Shown: positions 17,911 to 26,351 of the stretch, piece after piece
How the letters are laid out: each line of letters begins with the position of its first letter
How positions within the stretch are numbered: the stretch's first letter is position 1
Source of the DNA: JACKBC01 sp041391125
Lineage (GTDB): Bacteria > Chloroflexota > Anaerolineae > Caldilineales > Caldilineaceae
Length of the DNA stretch: 64,000 bases
Direction: 5' to 3'
Assembly: GCA_041391125.1 (NCBI GenBank)
Contig: JAWKON010000019.1
Coordinates: 62,001 to 126,000, forward strand
The notes under the pieces: model-generated
Seen by the model: the letters and a program-made list of their open reading frames with translations, nothing else
Database searches by the model: none
What the model was told of the DNA's origin: nothing
Translations under genes and position numbers: made by a program

Positions 17911-20661
17911 ATGCTCCAGACAACATTAACCGAAAGACTACTTGAAATCGGACACGCCACAGAGGCGGGGGTTGCTAATCCAAAAAATGACGATGCCTAT
18001 CTGATTTTTCCGGCCTTTTATTTGACCGATATTCAGGCATCCAGACCTGTACCTGTACACGTGGCCATTGTGGCCGATGGCGATGGCGCACACGGCACCG
18101 GCGGTGTGGCCAGCCAACTCGCCGTTGAAAAGATGTACAGCGTAATTACCGAGTCGCAAACCACACCGGTCCAAGAGCGCATTTCAGAAGCCATCGACCG
18201 CGCCAATACCGACATATATCAGACCGCACAGGAAGACACAACCCTGAGCGGCATGCAGTCGACCGTGGTCGTAGCTGCTGTGGTGGATTCCGAAGCCTAT
18301 TTTGCCCACGTGGGCGATTGTCAAGCCTATGTGTTGCGCGAGGGAACGCTATGGCGGCTCACGCGCAACCCTAAGGGCGGCCGCGCAGAAGATGCGTCAG
18401 AGACCGCCAATGCCAGCAGACGCATTGGCAGCGCGTTGGGCGAAAAGGCAACCGTATCTATCGATCAGCTCATTGTGGCGCCGCCCGAGTTGACCAATGA
18501 AGCGGCCAAAGTTGGTGTGCGCGTGAACCGCAGTTGGTTGCCGCTACAGCCACAGGACACCATCCTGCTTTGCTCCAAAGGATTGACCGATGTGTTGAAC
18601 AGCGAGTCAATTCAAAAAGTGTTGGAGTTCTATGCCCCTCAGGATGCCGCCAATCAGCTGATGGCCGATGTGCTCTCCGCCGGCGGTCCTGACAACGCCA
18701 CCGTGGTCGTCATGCGCTGGAACGGTGAAGTGAGTAATGGCGGCGGCGGTGGTTTCCGCCTGCCGCGCGCTGTGGGCATTGCCATTGGTGCGTTAATGGC
18801 GTTACTGGCTGTTGTGGTTTGGTGGGTTTTGTCCAGCAACGTCAATGTCTCGCCCGTAGAGCCGGGAACGAATACGCCCACGCCGGAATTTCTGGCGGCA
18901 GTCACCGTGACGGGAACAGCCGCGGCCATCGAGACGGTAAGCGCAACCGATGCGCCGGCGGAGATCGCCCTGGCCACATCAACACCAGAGGTGGCTTCGC
19001 CAACCGCCGCAGTGGCCACAGTTTCGGCAGGAATAACAAGCGGCATCACGGCCACCACGCCGATTACAGGGTTGGAGTCTATTCCCATTGTGCCCACGGC
19101 CAATACACAGCCAACCAGTGACGGCAATCTATTTGTTACAATTGAGCCGCCCACTGTGGGAGCGGCGAATCAGCCGGGTACGCCGGAGCCAGCCACGCCC
19201 ACGGAAAGCCCCACCGTCGATTTAACCGCTACCGCCAACATTGATTCGGTGCGCAATGCCGTTGCCGCCACGCTAACGGCCTTGCCCACACGCACGCCGA
19301 CCGTTGCGGCTACCGCCACACCGGCTCCCACCGCCACCGCTACCCATACGCCCACGCCGCGCCCCACATCGACGCCCACGCCCGATGTCGCGGCGACGCA
19401 AACGGCTGAAGCGCAATTGCTGGCCGCTTCGTTGGCGGCCACGTTGACCGCTATGCCGACCGCTACGGCTACGGCTACAACCGATGTGCCGGCCACCGAA
19501 ACAGCGGACGCCGCGCGGCTGGCTACATCAGTTGCGGCCACCCTAGCGGCGCAACCTACGGCTACGCCCACCGGCACCTATACGCCCGCGCCCACCGATA
19601 CGCCGGCGCCTACAGCCACACCCACGGCCACCGCCACGGATACTCCTAACGCCGCGGCCACCGCCACGGCGGAAACGGAGCGCTTGACCGCATCGATTGC
19701 CGCCACGTTGACGGCGCAGCCCACCGCTACAGCCACAACGACCAATACACCATTGCCCACGGCGACTAACACGGCCACAGCGACCAACACGCCACAGCCC
19801 ACGGCAACACCAGATCTTGGCGCCACCGCCACCATGGAAGCGGCGCGCCTAGTCACGTCGATTGCGGCCACTGTGGCGGCGCAGCCCACAGCTACAGCGA
19901 CGGCCACCGCCACAATGCCCCCCACAAACACACCGCAGCCGACGGCGACCCATACGCCAACTTCCAATTTAAACGCCACGACCACGGCAGAAGCGCGCCG
20001 TCTGGCGCTCTCGATTGCCGCCACGTTGACGGCCCGCCCCACTGCCACGGCCACCAGCAGCAGCACGCCAACGCCGCGTCCCACGGCAACTCCCAATATT
20101 GACGCCACGCGCACCGTAGAGGTGCGGCAACTGGCCACCTCGATTGCCGCTACGTTGACGGCCCGCCCCACGCTGACGCCCACGCGCACCCCGCGGCCCA
20201 CATCAACCCCTACGGTGGCGGACACTCCCACAGATGTGTCTACGCCTACAGCCACGGTTTATGCGCCGCCGGCTGGCAATAGTGTGCATTTGCTAAGCCC
20301 GGTATCCGGCACGACGGTGGATAGCGCCATGCGTTTTGAGTGGCAAGCCAGCTTTACGCCGGCAGCCGGTCAGGGTTTTGAACTGGTCTTCTGGAAAGAA
20401 GGTCAAGACGCAATGCGCAATGGCTTTGGCTTGGCCGCCCCCACCACCAACACCAATGTGCTGGCCGATCTGCCCAATCTGGATAGCCGCTTGGGTGATC
20501 TGCTTGAGCCGGGCGATTATCGCTGGGGCATTCTGCTGGTGCAGACCGAGCCATATCAGCGGCTTCAATATCTAGGCGAAGGCTTTGCCGTCCGCTATGC
20601 GCGCGCTGGTGGAGGAGGCGGCTCTGGCAGTTCTGGTGGTGGCGTCAGCTCGGGAGAATAA
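17911..20661 (+). CDS. Membrane-anchored PP2C-type Ser/Thr phosphatase with Thr/Pro stalk
   Basis: 916 residues. Residues 1-275 are a PPM/PP2C phosphatase domain. Metal-site motifs are visible: KNDDAY near residue 28, VADGDGAHGTGG near 55, VGDCQAY near 135 and GGPDNATVVV near 255. One membrane helix (about 288-310, GIAIGALMALLAVVVWWVL) follows. Residues about 320-770 are a Thr/Pro/Ala-rich region with seven copies of a short helical unit ending in IAATLTA-x-PTAT. The C-terminal 130 residues are a small globular domain (HLLSPVSGTTVDSAMRFEW) and a Gly/Ser tail. Predicted topology: phosphatase inside, stalk and sensor-like domain outside, as in PstP-type receptor phosphatases but with a much longer stalk. 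No partner kinase lies in the window. Confidence 0.85.
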   Translation: MLQTTLTERLLEIGHATEAGVANPKNDDAYLIFPAFYLTDIQASRPVPVHVAIVADGDGAHGTGGVASQLAVEKMYSVITESQTTPVQERISEAIDRANTDIYQTAQEDTTLSGMQSTVVVAAVVDSEAYFAHVGDCQAYVLREGTLWRLTRNPKGGRAEDASETANASRRIGSALGEKATVSIDQLIVAPPELTNEAAKVGVRVNRSWLPLQPQDTILLCSKGLTDVLNSESIQKVLEFYAPQDAANQLMADVLSAGGPDNATVVVMRWNGEVSNGGGGGFRLPRAVGIAIGALMALLAVVVWWVLSSNVNVSPVEPGTNTPTPEFLAAVTVTGTAAAIETVSATDAPAEIALATSTPEVASPTAAVATVSAGITSGITATTPITGLESIPIVPTANTQPTSDGNLFVTIEPPTVGAANQPGTPEPATPTESPTVDLTATANIDSVRNAVAATLTALPTRTPTVAATATPAPTATATHTPTPRPTSTPTPDVAATQTAEAQLLAASLAATLTAMPTATATATTDVPATETADAARLATSVAATLAAQPTATPTGTYTPAPTDTPAPTATPTATATDTPNAAATATAETERLTASIAATLTAQPTATATTTNTPLPTATNTATATNTPQPTATPDLGATATMEAARLVTSIAATVAAQPTATATATATMPPTNTPQPTATHTPTSNLNATTTAEARRLALSIAATLTARPTATATSSSTPTPRPTATPNIDATRTVEVRQLATSIAATLTARPTLTPTRTPRPTSTPTVADTPTDVSTPTATVYAPPAGNSVHLLSPVSGTTVDSAMRFEWQASFTPAAGQGFELVFWKEGQDAMRNGFGLAAPTTNTNVLADLPNLDSRLGDLLEPGDYRWGILLVQTEPYQRLQYLGEGFAVRYARAGGGGGSGSSGGGVSSGE
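19222..20190 (+). repeat. Seven-unit in-frame coding repeat (stalk of the phosphatase)
   Basis: Degenerate tandem repeat with a period near 150 bases. Each unit encodes a short Ala-rich helix (for example RLATSIAATLTARPT) followed by a Thr/Pro linker of varied length. The seven helical units begin near 19250, 19410, 19510, 19675, 19840, 19990 and 20120. The helices are conserved while the linkers vary, so this is not simple slippage of one codon. Confidence 0.8.
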
Positions 20662-20775
20662 CCGTAACTAAGCCGCCGTTGTCTGAGTTCGTCCGCTCCA
20701 TAAAGTAGTCATACAGCGGCCAGGCAACGGTCGCATCGTTGCGAACAGTTGATGATTACAAACCCAGAGGGAAAT

Positions 20776-22641
20776 ATGAATAACCTGAGAATACCTGCCA
20801 ACAGATTAGCTGTCTGTGTATTCATGGCCGCCCTCATTGCCGCAACCGTTCTGGTCAGCTTATCTTTATCCGTTGCACAGTCGGCCAATGCCGGCGCCGC
20901 TCGGCTTGTGCCCATTGCGCAATGGACAACTACAACGGCGCTGCCGCAACCGCTGGGCGCCTGGAACGCCATTGTGCATAACAACGCCATCTACATGATT
21001 GGCGGGCGCAACAGTGCCGACCAGCCCACCAAAGCAACCTATTACGCCAATATTCAGAGCACTGGCGAATTGGGCGCGTGGGTCAGTATGCAGCCGCTGC
21101 CGGTGGCACTCTACTTGCATTCTGTCAGCGCTGATGAAAGCAACGTTTACGTAGTGGGCGGCTGGAGTGGCCGCAATACCGAAAGCACCGTTTGGCGCGC
21201 TCCTTTTAATGCCAATGGCGGTCTGGGCGCCTGGACCAACGTCGGCGCCTACCCTGTCAACATCGACCTGCATGGCTCTGTGATAGCCAATGGGCGTCTG
21301 TATGTGATTGGAGGCTGGAACGGCCTGCAAGCCTTGAACAATGTCTACTATGCGGAAACGGCCGCCGGCGGCATTGGGCAATGGCAAGCCGCCAACCCAT
21401 TGCCGACACCCCTCTATCGGCTGGCAGTAACCGTCTATAACAATGTGATCTATGTAAGCGGCGGATACGACAACAATCAAACCACCCGCAGCAGTGTCTA
21501 TTATGCACGCATCAACGCCGATGGCAGCCTGAGCGGATGGCAGGCAACTACGCCCATGCCCAGGCCGCTCTATTACCACCGGCTGGTGGTGCATGATGGC
21601 CAACTGGTGGTGTTGGGCGGCAAAGACGACACTGCCGAATATAGCGGCGTTTACGCGGCAACCATCAACGGCGACGGCACAATTGGCGGCTGGTCCACCG
21701 AACCTTCTCTTCCCCAGCCTCTCCATCGTTTTGGCGCGGTTTCCGCCCGATTGCATGATTCCGAATTAATCTATGTGATGGGTGGCGTCGCTGGCGCATC
21801 TGTTCTTAGCACGGTCTATCACTCTGCAGTGCCGCCGGCGCCCACACCTACGCCCACTCTCCCGCCCGTGTTTCTGAACGTGAGTTTGGATAACGCCCCC
21901 GCGCATTGGGTGGCGCCCGGCGAAGAGATCAAATACACCATCCGCTATGAGAATAACACCAACGAAGGCGTCAGCAACGTCACTCTTGAAAATGGCATCC
22001 CCGAAAATACCGAACTGGTGGATAACAGCCTGCAACCCATTGGCACGGTGGTGGCCGCCAGTGGAACCAGCGCCGTGTCATGGACGCTTAACAATGTGGG
22101 TGCAGGTGACAGCGGCCAGGTCTCGTTTACGGTGCGGCGCCTATTGCCTACGCCGGTTTCCTCGGTACCCAGTGCGCTCAGCATTGCCTTGTCCGGCCCA
22201 ACTTCCGTGCGCGATGGTGAAACAATCCGCTATCGGCTCACGGTGACCAACGAAGTACCTATCGAGCTAAAGAATATTGTGGTGACCAACGAACTGCCCT
22301 ATGGCGCCGACTATGTGGCCAACAGCGGTGGCGAACTGGTCGATGGGAATATTGTGCAATGGACGCTTTCATCCATGCCGGCCGATGCGCCGGGACCGCC
22401 GCGCATTCCCAGCACTGCCACTTTTGAATATGCGGTTACGGCGCCTCATACCCTTGTCAACAGCCACTTCCGCGTGGTGGCGGACCCGCCGTCCGGCTCC
22501 GGTCCGGGGCCGGTGGGGCTGGGCCGCAACATGCTGGTGACCAAAGTCGGCAATACAGACCCCGAAGGCCCCGGCGATGGCATCATCATTATCAACGAGG
22601 GCGCCACGATTTCGTGGCAATATAACGACCAGGTAAGCTAG
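20776..22641 (+). CDS. Secreted kelch-repeat protein with C-terminal DUF11-like domains
   Basis: 621 residues from ATG 20776, chosen for AGAGGG 5 bases upstream. A signal peptide covers about residues 1-35 (LAVCVFMAALIAATVLVSL). About six kelch-type blades follow, with repeats of the form YMIGG, YVVGGWSG, YVIGGWNG, YVSGGYDN, VVLGGKDD and YVMGG, predicting a beta-propeller. After a PTPTPT linker there are two DUF11/isopeptide-type beta domains (PGEEIKYTIRYENN and RDGETIRYRLTVTN). No membrane anchor or sorting signal is seen at the C-terminus. Probable surface or secreted binding protein; the ligand is unknown. A terminator lies 110 bases downstream. Confidence 0.85.
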   Translation: MNNLRIPANRLAVCVFMAALIAATVLVSLSLSVAQSANAGAARLVPIAQWTTTTALPQPLGAWNAIVHNNAIYMIGGRNSADQPTKATYYANIQSTGELGAWVSMQPLPVALYLHSVSADESNVYVVGGWSGRNTESTVWRAPFNANGGLGAWTNVGAYPVNIDLHGSVIANGRLYVIGGWNGLQALNNVYYAETAAGGIGQWQAANPLPTPLYRLAVTVYNNVIYVSGGYDNNQTTRSSVYYARINADGSLSGWQATTPMPRPLYYHRLVVHDGQLVVLGGKDDTAEYSGVYAATINGDGTIGGWSTEPSLPQPLHRFGAVSARLHDSELIYVMGGVAGASVLSTVYHSAVPPAPTPTPTLPPVFLNVSLDNAPAHWVAPGEEIKYTIRYENNTNEGVSNVTLENGIPENTELVDNSLQPIGTVVAASGTSAVSWTLNNVGAGDSGQVSFTVRRLLPTPVSSVPSALSIALSGPTSVRDGETIRYRLTVTNEVPIELKNIVVTNELPYGADYVANSGGELVDGNIVQWTLSSMPADAPGPPRIPSTATFEYAVTAPHTLVNSHFRVVADPPSGSGPGPVGLGRNMLVTKVGNTDPEGPGDGIIIINEGATISWQYNDQVS

Positions 22642-22749
22642 GCCACTTCGAATGAAGTCCGCAATCCAGAATTACGAAAATTCACCTATATGCCGCTGAT
22701 CCAGCGATAAAATACCATCCTTGTTTGCGTTCTCTATAAGTTTTAAAAA

Positions 22750-22777
22750 ACGGGTGTCTGTGGACGCCCGTTTTTTT
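22750..22777 (+). terminator. Intrinsic terminator after the kelch gene
   Basis: Stem ACGGGTGTC (22750-22758) and GACGCCCGT (22763-22771) with one G-T pair and a 4-base loop, followed by TTTTTTT and preceded by an A-run, so it could work in both directions. Confidence 0.85.
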
Positions 22778-22787
22778 GTTGGTTAAT

Positions 22788-22870
22788 GGTAACTATTCGG
22801 GTACTCGAGGCTGAGTCTGTCGAAGCTCGCCATCCCCTTCGACAAGCTCAGGGGACGGCTGAATCGTAAC
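22788..22870. repeat. 80-bp nested palindromic repeat element, copy 2 (inverted)
   Basis: The reverse complement aligns along its whole length with 17438-17519, including the two TTCGACA-type inner arms and the outer GATTCAGCCGT/GAATAGTTACC ends. It contains CCTTCGACAAGCTCAGG. Confidence 0.85.
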
Positions 22871-23038
22871 GGTCAATGTTTACTCATGACTTAGCACCCC
22901 GATACCCATGCACCATATTCTTCTCGGCATTCAAGATGCCAATTTTGACCATTCAATAGCTCTATAATATCCTGAAGTACAAGACTAAACTCATACATTC
23001 TAATCATTGGCAAACAAGCTGTATAAAGGCGCTATCCC

Positions 23039-24330
23039 ATGGCACAACACCTGAAAACTGACTCACCCAAACCGAACTCAAAGCCGCCGACGCCAAAGTG
23101 CGCGCCGTCGTCGAGGGCATTCTGGCTGATGTGGAGGCGCGCGGGGATGCCGCCGTGCGCGAATTGTCCGCCCGCTTTGATAACTGGTCGCCGGAAAGTT
23201 TTCGTCTTTCGGCTGCGCAGATCGAATCCGTCATCGCCATCCTGCCGCCGCAGACCCTTGATGACATCAAATTTGCCCAAGCACAGGTGCGCAACTTTGC
23301 CCAGGCGCAACGGGCGGCGATTCAAGACATTGAAGTGGAAACGCTGCCCGGCGTCACCCTGGGCCATAGAAATATCCCCGTCAATAGCGTGGGCTGCTAC
23401 GTCCCCGGCGGGCGCTATCCCATGGTGGCCTCGGCGCACATGAGCGTGATTACGGCGCGGGTGGCCGGGGTGCAGCGCATTATCGCCTGCACGCCGCCCA
23501 TCAACGGCGAGCTGCCGGCGGCTACCATTGCCGCCATGCACCTGGGCGGCGCCGACGAAATCTACATCCTCGGTGGCGTGCAGGCCGTGGCCGCGATGGC
23601 CCTTGGCACCGCGTCGATTCAGCCGGTAGACATGCTGGTCGGTCCCGGCAATGCCTATGTGGCCGAAGCCAAACGCCAGCTTTTTGGCCGCGTCGGCATC
23701 GATCTGCTGGCCGGCCCCACCGAAATTCTGGTGCTGGCCGACGAAACCGCCGACGCCGAAATGGTGGCCGCCGATCTGCTGGGGCAGGCCGAACATGGCC
23801 CCACCTCGCCGGCCATTTTGGTGACCACCAGCGCCCGCCTGGCCCACGAGATCGAGCATGAGATTGGCCGCCAGTTGGAAGTGTTGCCCACAGCCGATGT
23901 GGCGGGCGTGGCCTGGCGCAATTACGGCCAGGTGATTTTGGTGGAAAACGACGCCGAAATGGTGCAGATGGCCGACCAAATTGCCTGCGAACATGTGGAG
24001 GTGCTGACCCGCAACCCGCGCTATTTCCTGGACCGCATGACCAATTACGGCGCCCTTTTCCTGGGACCGGAGACCAACGTGGCCTATGGCGACAAGGTCA
24101 TCGGCACCAACCACACGCTGCCCACCAAGACCGCGGCCCGCTACACCGGCGGCCTGTGGGTGGGCAAATTCCTCAAAACCGTCACCTATCAGGAGGTCAC
24201 GCCGGCAGCTAGCGCCATGATCGGCGAATATTGCTCGCGGCTCTGCGCCATTGAGAATTTCGCTGGCCACAAAGAGCAGGCTGATTTGCGGGTGCGCCGC
24301 TATGGAAATGCGGACAGCGTGACAAGGTGA
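23039..24330 (+). CDS. hisD: HisD-family NAD-dependent dehydrogenase (histidinol dehydrogenase-like; possibly HpsN type), one frameshift near the start
   Basis: From ATG 23039 the first residues read MAQHLKT. A one-base loss near 23059 is needed to join them to LTQTELKAADAKVRAVVEGI and the long frame to 24330; without it the frame could start internally at GTG 23098. Active-site elements are intact: GCYVPGGRYP, VGPGNAYVAEAKR, metal Gln/His in LLGQAEHGPTSPA, catalytic Glu-His in CEHVEVLT, Asp in YGDKVIGTNHTLPT, and the last metal His in FAGHKEQADLRVRR. The segment NHTLPTKTAARYTGG then GLWVGKFLKT differs from biosynthetic HisD (HVLPTGG-x-ARFSSGL) and resembles the sulfopropanediol dehydrogenase (HpsN) branch. 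No other his gene is nearby; a kinase and an SDR follow. A catabolic role is likelier than histidine synthesis (inference). Confidence 0.8.
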
Positions 24331-24342
24331 CCGGGTGAAAAT

Positions 24343-25476
24343 GTGACAGACATCGAATCCATTGACCACGCCACTTTGAATCCGGTGGTGCGCCGGGTGC
24401 TGGCCGATGAAACGGCCACAGTGATCAACTGGACGCATGAACCGCTAACCGGGGGTTTTAGTGGAGCAGGCGTTTACCGTATTGTCGGGCAGGCGCAGAC
24501 CGGCGCGGGCGGCCGCGCATGGTCGCTGATCCTCAAGATACTCAGCCCGACGCAAGGCGGTTTGTCTCCGGCCGATTTCAACTATTGGCAACGTGAGGCG
24601 CTGCTCTATCAATCCGGGCTGCTGGCGGATTTGCCGGACGATCTGCTGGCGCCCCGCTGTTTTGCCATTGCGCCGCAACCGGATCAATCGCAGTGGCTCT
24701 GGCTGGAGGATATGGGGGTTGGCGCCGAGGACGCGTGGCCGCTGGCTCAATATGGCATAGCGGCGCGCCATTTGGGTCAAATGAATGGTGCGTATCTGAC
24801 TGATCGGCCCCTGCCGCAGCAGCCGTGGTTTCGTTTGCCGGATGTGCGGGAGCGGATGGCGCTTGCGGCGCCCGGCATCCTGGAGTTGCCCCAACTGCGC
24901 CAACATCCGCTTTTTGTCGAATTGTTGACCGGTGACCGCGCTGCGCGCATTATGCAACTATGGGGAGAGCGGGACCATCTTCTGGCCGCGCTGGACAAAT
25001 TGCCGCTCACCTTTTGCCACCGCGACGCCTTCCGGCGCAACCTCATGGTGCGGGATGTGGATGGGCGGCCGCAAACGGTGGCGCTGGATTGGGGCGGAGC
25101 CGGATTGGGGTTGTTGGGCGAGGAGCTGATTCCGCTTTTTGCCGCCACTCTCAGCTTTGTGGCCATTGACATTGCGCGCATTCCAGAAATGGAACGTCTG
25201 ATTTTTGAGGGCTATGTGGCCGGATTGCGGGATGCGGGCTGGGGCGGGGATGCGCAGATGGTGCGCTTTGGGTTTACGGCGCTGGCCGCGCTCAAAGTGG
25301 GCGTGGCCGAGCCGGCCATCAAGCTGCCCAACGTGGCGCGCCGGGCAGCAGCTTTACCACCCGATGCCGAACCGCCGCGCCTGCTCAGCCCCGGCGGTCC
25401 CCAACAAGCGGCGGCGCTGGGCCATTATTTGCTGGACCTGGGTGAGGAGGCGCGTGATTTGATGGCAGACTTATAA
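24343..25476 (+). CDS. Aminoglycoside-phosphotransferase-family small-molecule kinase
   Basis: 377 residues from GTG 24343, 12 bases after the HisD-family stop. The protein-kinase-like APH fold is shown by the catalytic loop LPLTFCHRDAFRRNLMV (HxD...N, about residue 226) and the metal-binding DWG (VALDWGGAG, about 249). The N-terminal lobe contains a Gly-rich segment GGFSGAGVYRIVG and the candidate lysine SLILKIL. The family phosphorylates antibiotics, choline, sugars or homoserine. Location in a dehydrogenase cluster suggests a metabolite rather than resistance. The GTG start and the end of the upstream gene both lie in a GTGAC word array, so the exact start is uncertain. Confidence 0.8.
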   Translation: MTDIESIDHATLNPVVRRVLADETATVINWTHEPLTGGFSGAGVYRIVGQAQTGAGGRAWSLILKILSPTQGGLSPADFNYWQREALLYQSGLLADLPDDLLAPRCFAIAPQPDQSQWLWLEDMGVGAEDAWPLAQYGIAARHLGQMNGAYLTDRPLPQQPWFRLPDVRERMALAAPGILELPQLRQHPLFVELLTGDRAARIMQLWGERDHLLAALDKLPLTFCHRDAFRRNLMVRDVDGRPQTVALDWGGAGLGLLGEELIPLFAATLSFVAIDIARIPEMERLIFEGYVAGLRDAGWGGDAQMVRFGFTALAALKVGVAEPAIKLPNVARRAAALPPDAEPPRLLSPGGPQQAAALGHYLLDLGEEARDLMADL

Positions 25477-25521
25477 ACACTCTCAGGGTTTGAATTCATA
25501 ATTCCACGGAGAAGCTGAAAA

Positions 25522-25576
25522 GGTGGCAGGGTGACCGGTGACTGAGCTTGTCGAAGTCACCGGTCACCCTGTCACC
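25522..25576. repeat. GGTGAC-word palindrome with TTCGACAAGCTCA loop
   Basis: 21-bp arms at 25522-25542 and 25556-25576 pair at 20 of 21 positions. They are built from GGTGAC/GGGTGAC words. The 13-base loop is exactly TGAGCTTGTCGAA, the reverse complement of the TTCGACAAGCTCA core seen in other elements. It lies between the kinase and SDR genes. Confidence 0.85.
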
Positions 25577-25598
25577 CGGTCAAAAAAAGGACACACCC

Positions 25599-26351
25599 AT
25601 GACTCAACAACCTCTCGCCGGCCAGGTGGCGCTGGTGACCGGCGGTGGGGGCGGCATTGGTTCGGCCATTTGCCACCGCCTGGCTGCCGCCGGCGCCCAC
25701 ATTGTGATCAACTACCACCGCGACCGCCAGAAGGCGCAGACCTTGTTTGACGCGCTAGCGGGCGACAACCATTTGCTCGTACAGGCTTCGGTGACCGACA
25801 GCACGGCGCTGGCGCGCATGGCGGCGCAGGTGGCCGAGCGCTATGGCCGGCTGGATCTGCTGGTCAATAACGCCGGCATCACGCGGCCCGTGCCGCACGA
25901 TGATTTGGACGGGCTGGACGATGCTTTGATCGACCAGATCTTCCAGACCAACTGGCGTGGGGCTTTTGCCTGCGTGCGTGCATTTAAAGAGTTGCTGATG
26001 GCGGGCGCGGGGGGACTGGTGGTCAACATTTCATCGGTGGCGGCGGTGACCGGCGTGGGCAGCAACGTGGCCTACTGCGCCTCCAAAGCCGCTATGGACT
26101 CGCTGACCCGTTCACTGGCGCGGGCGCTGGCGCCGCGCATCCGCGTGGCATCAGTGTCACCGGGCTGGGTGTGGGGTGAATATGCGGCGCGCATGGATGA
26201 AGCCTACATCCAGCAGCAGATCGACAAGACGCCGCTGGGTCGCATTGCCCAGCCCGAGGATGTGGCGGATGCCGTTCTGGCGGTGGCCGCTGAACTGCGC
26301 TTTTCGACCGGCTGCATCATTCCGGTGGATGGTGGGCGTCCGCTATTGTGA
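25599..26351 (+). CDS. Short-chain dehydrogenase/reductase (FabG-like SDR)
   Basis: 250 residues from ATG 25599, with AAAAAGGA about 8 bases upstream. Classical SDR: cofactor motif TGGGGGIG (residues about 14-21), NNAG (about 90), catalytic Ser in VNISSVAAVTG, the YxxxK pair in AYCASKAAMDSL, and the C-terminal PVDGG. The basic residue after beta-2 (NYHRDRQKAQ) suggests NADPH. It belongs to the cluster with the HisD-family dehydrogenase and APH kinase; the substrate is probably a polyol, sugar or sulfonate intermediate (inference). The last 9 bases overlap the convergent esterase gene. Confidence 0.88.
   Translation: MTQQPLAGQVALVTGGGGGIGSAICHRLAAAGAHIVINYHRDRQKAQTLFDALAGDNHLLVQASVTDSTALARMAAQVAERYGRLDLLVNNAGITRPVPHDDLDGLDDALIDQIFQTNWRGAFACVRAFKELLMAGAGGLVVNISSVAAVTGVGSNVAYCASKAAMDSLTRSLARALAPRIRVASVSPGWVWGEYAARMDEAYIQQQIDKTPLGRIAQPEDVADAVLAVAAELRFSTGCIIPVDGGRPLL

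Larger units (their letters stand above)
22642..23038. other. Intergenic region with terminator and palindrome
   Basis: 397 bases with no gene. It holds the terminator of the kelch gene (22750-22777) and the second copy of the 80-bp palindrome (22788-22870). The remaining 170 bases are AT-rich leader for the HisD-family gene. Confidence 0.65.

Noticed and set aside
23032..24438. Long open frame on the strand opposite the HisD-family gene
   Set aside because: The plus strand encodes a clear enzyme with all active-site motifs. The antisense frame is a shadow of GC-rich codon use and has no family features. The same holds for long antisense frames opposite ptsI (46303-47520), glpK (42995-44182), folE (55313-56548), katG (37007-37909) and the protease (58822-59514, 60625-62067).
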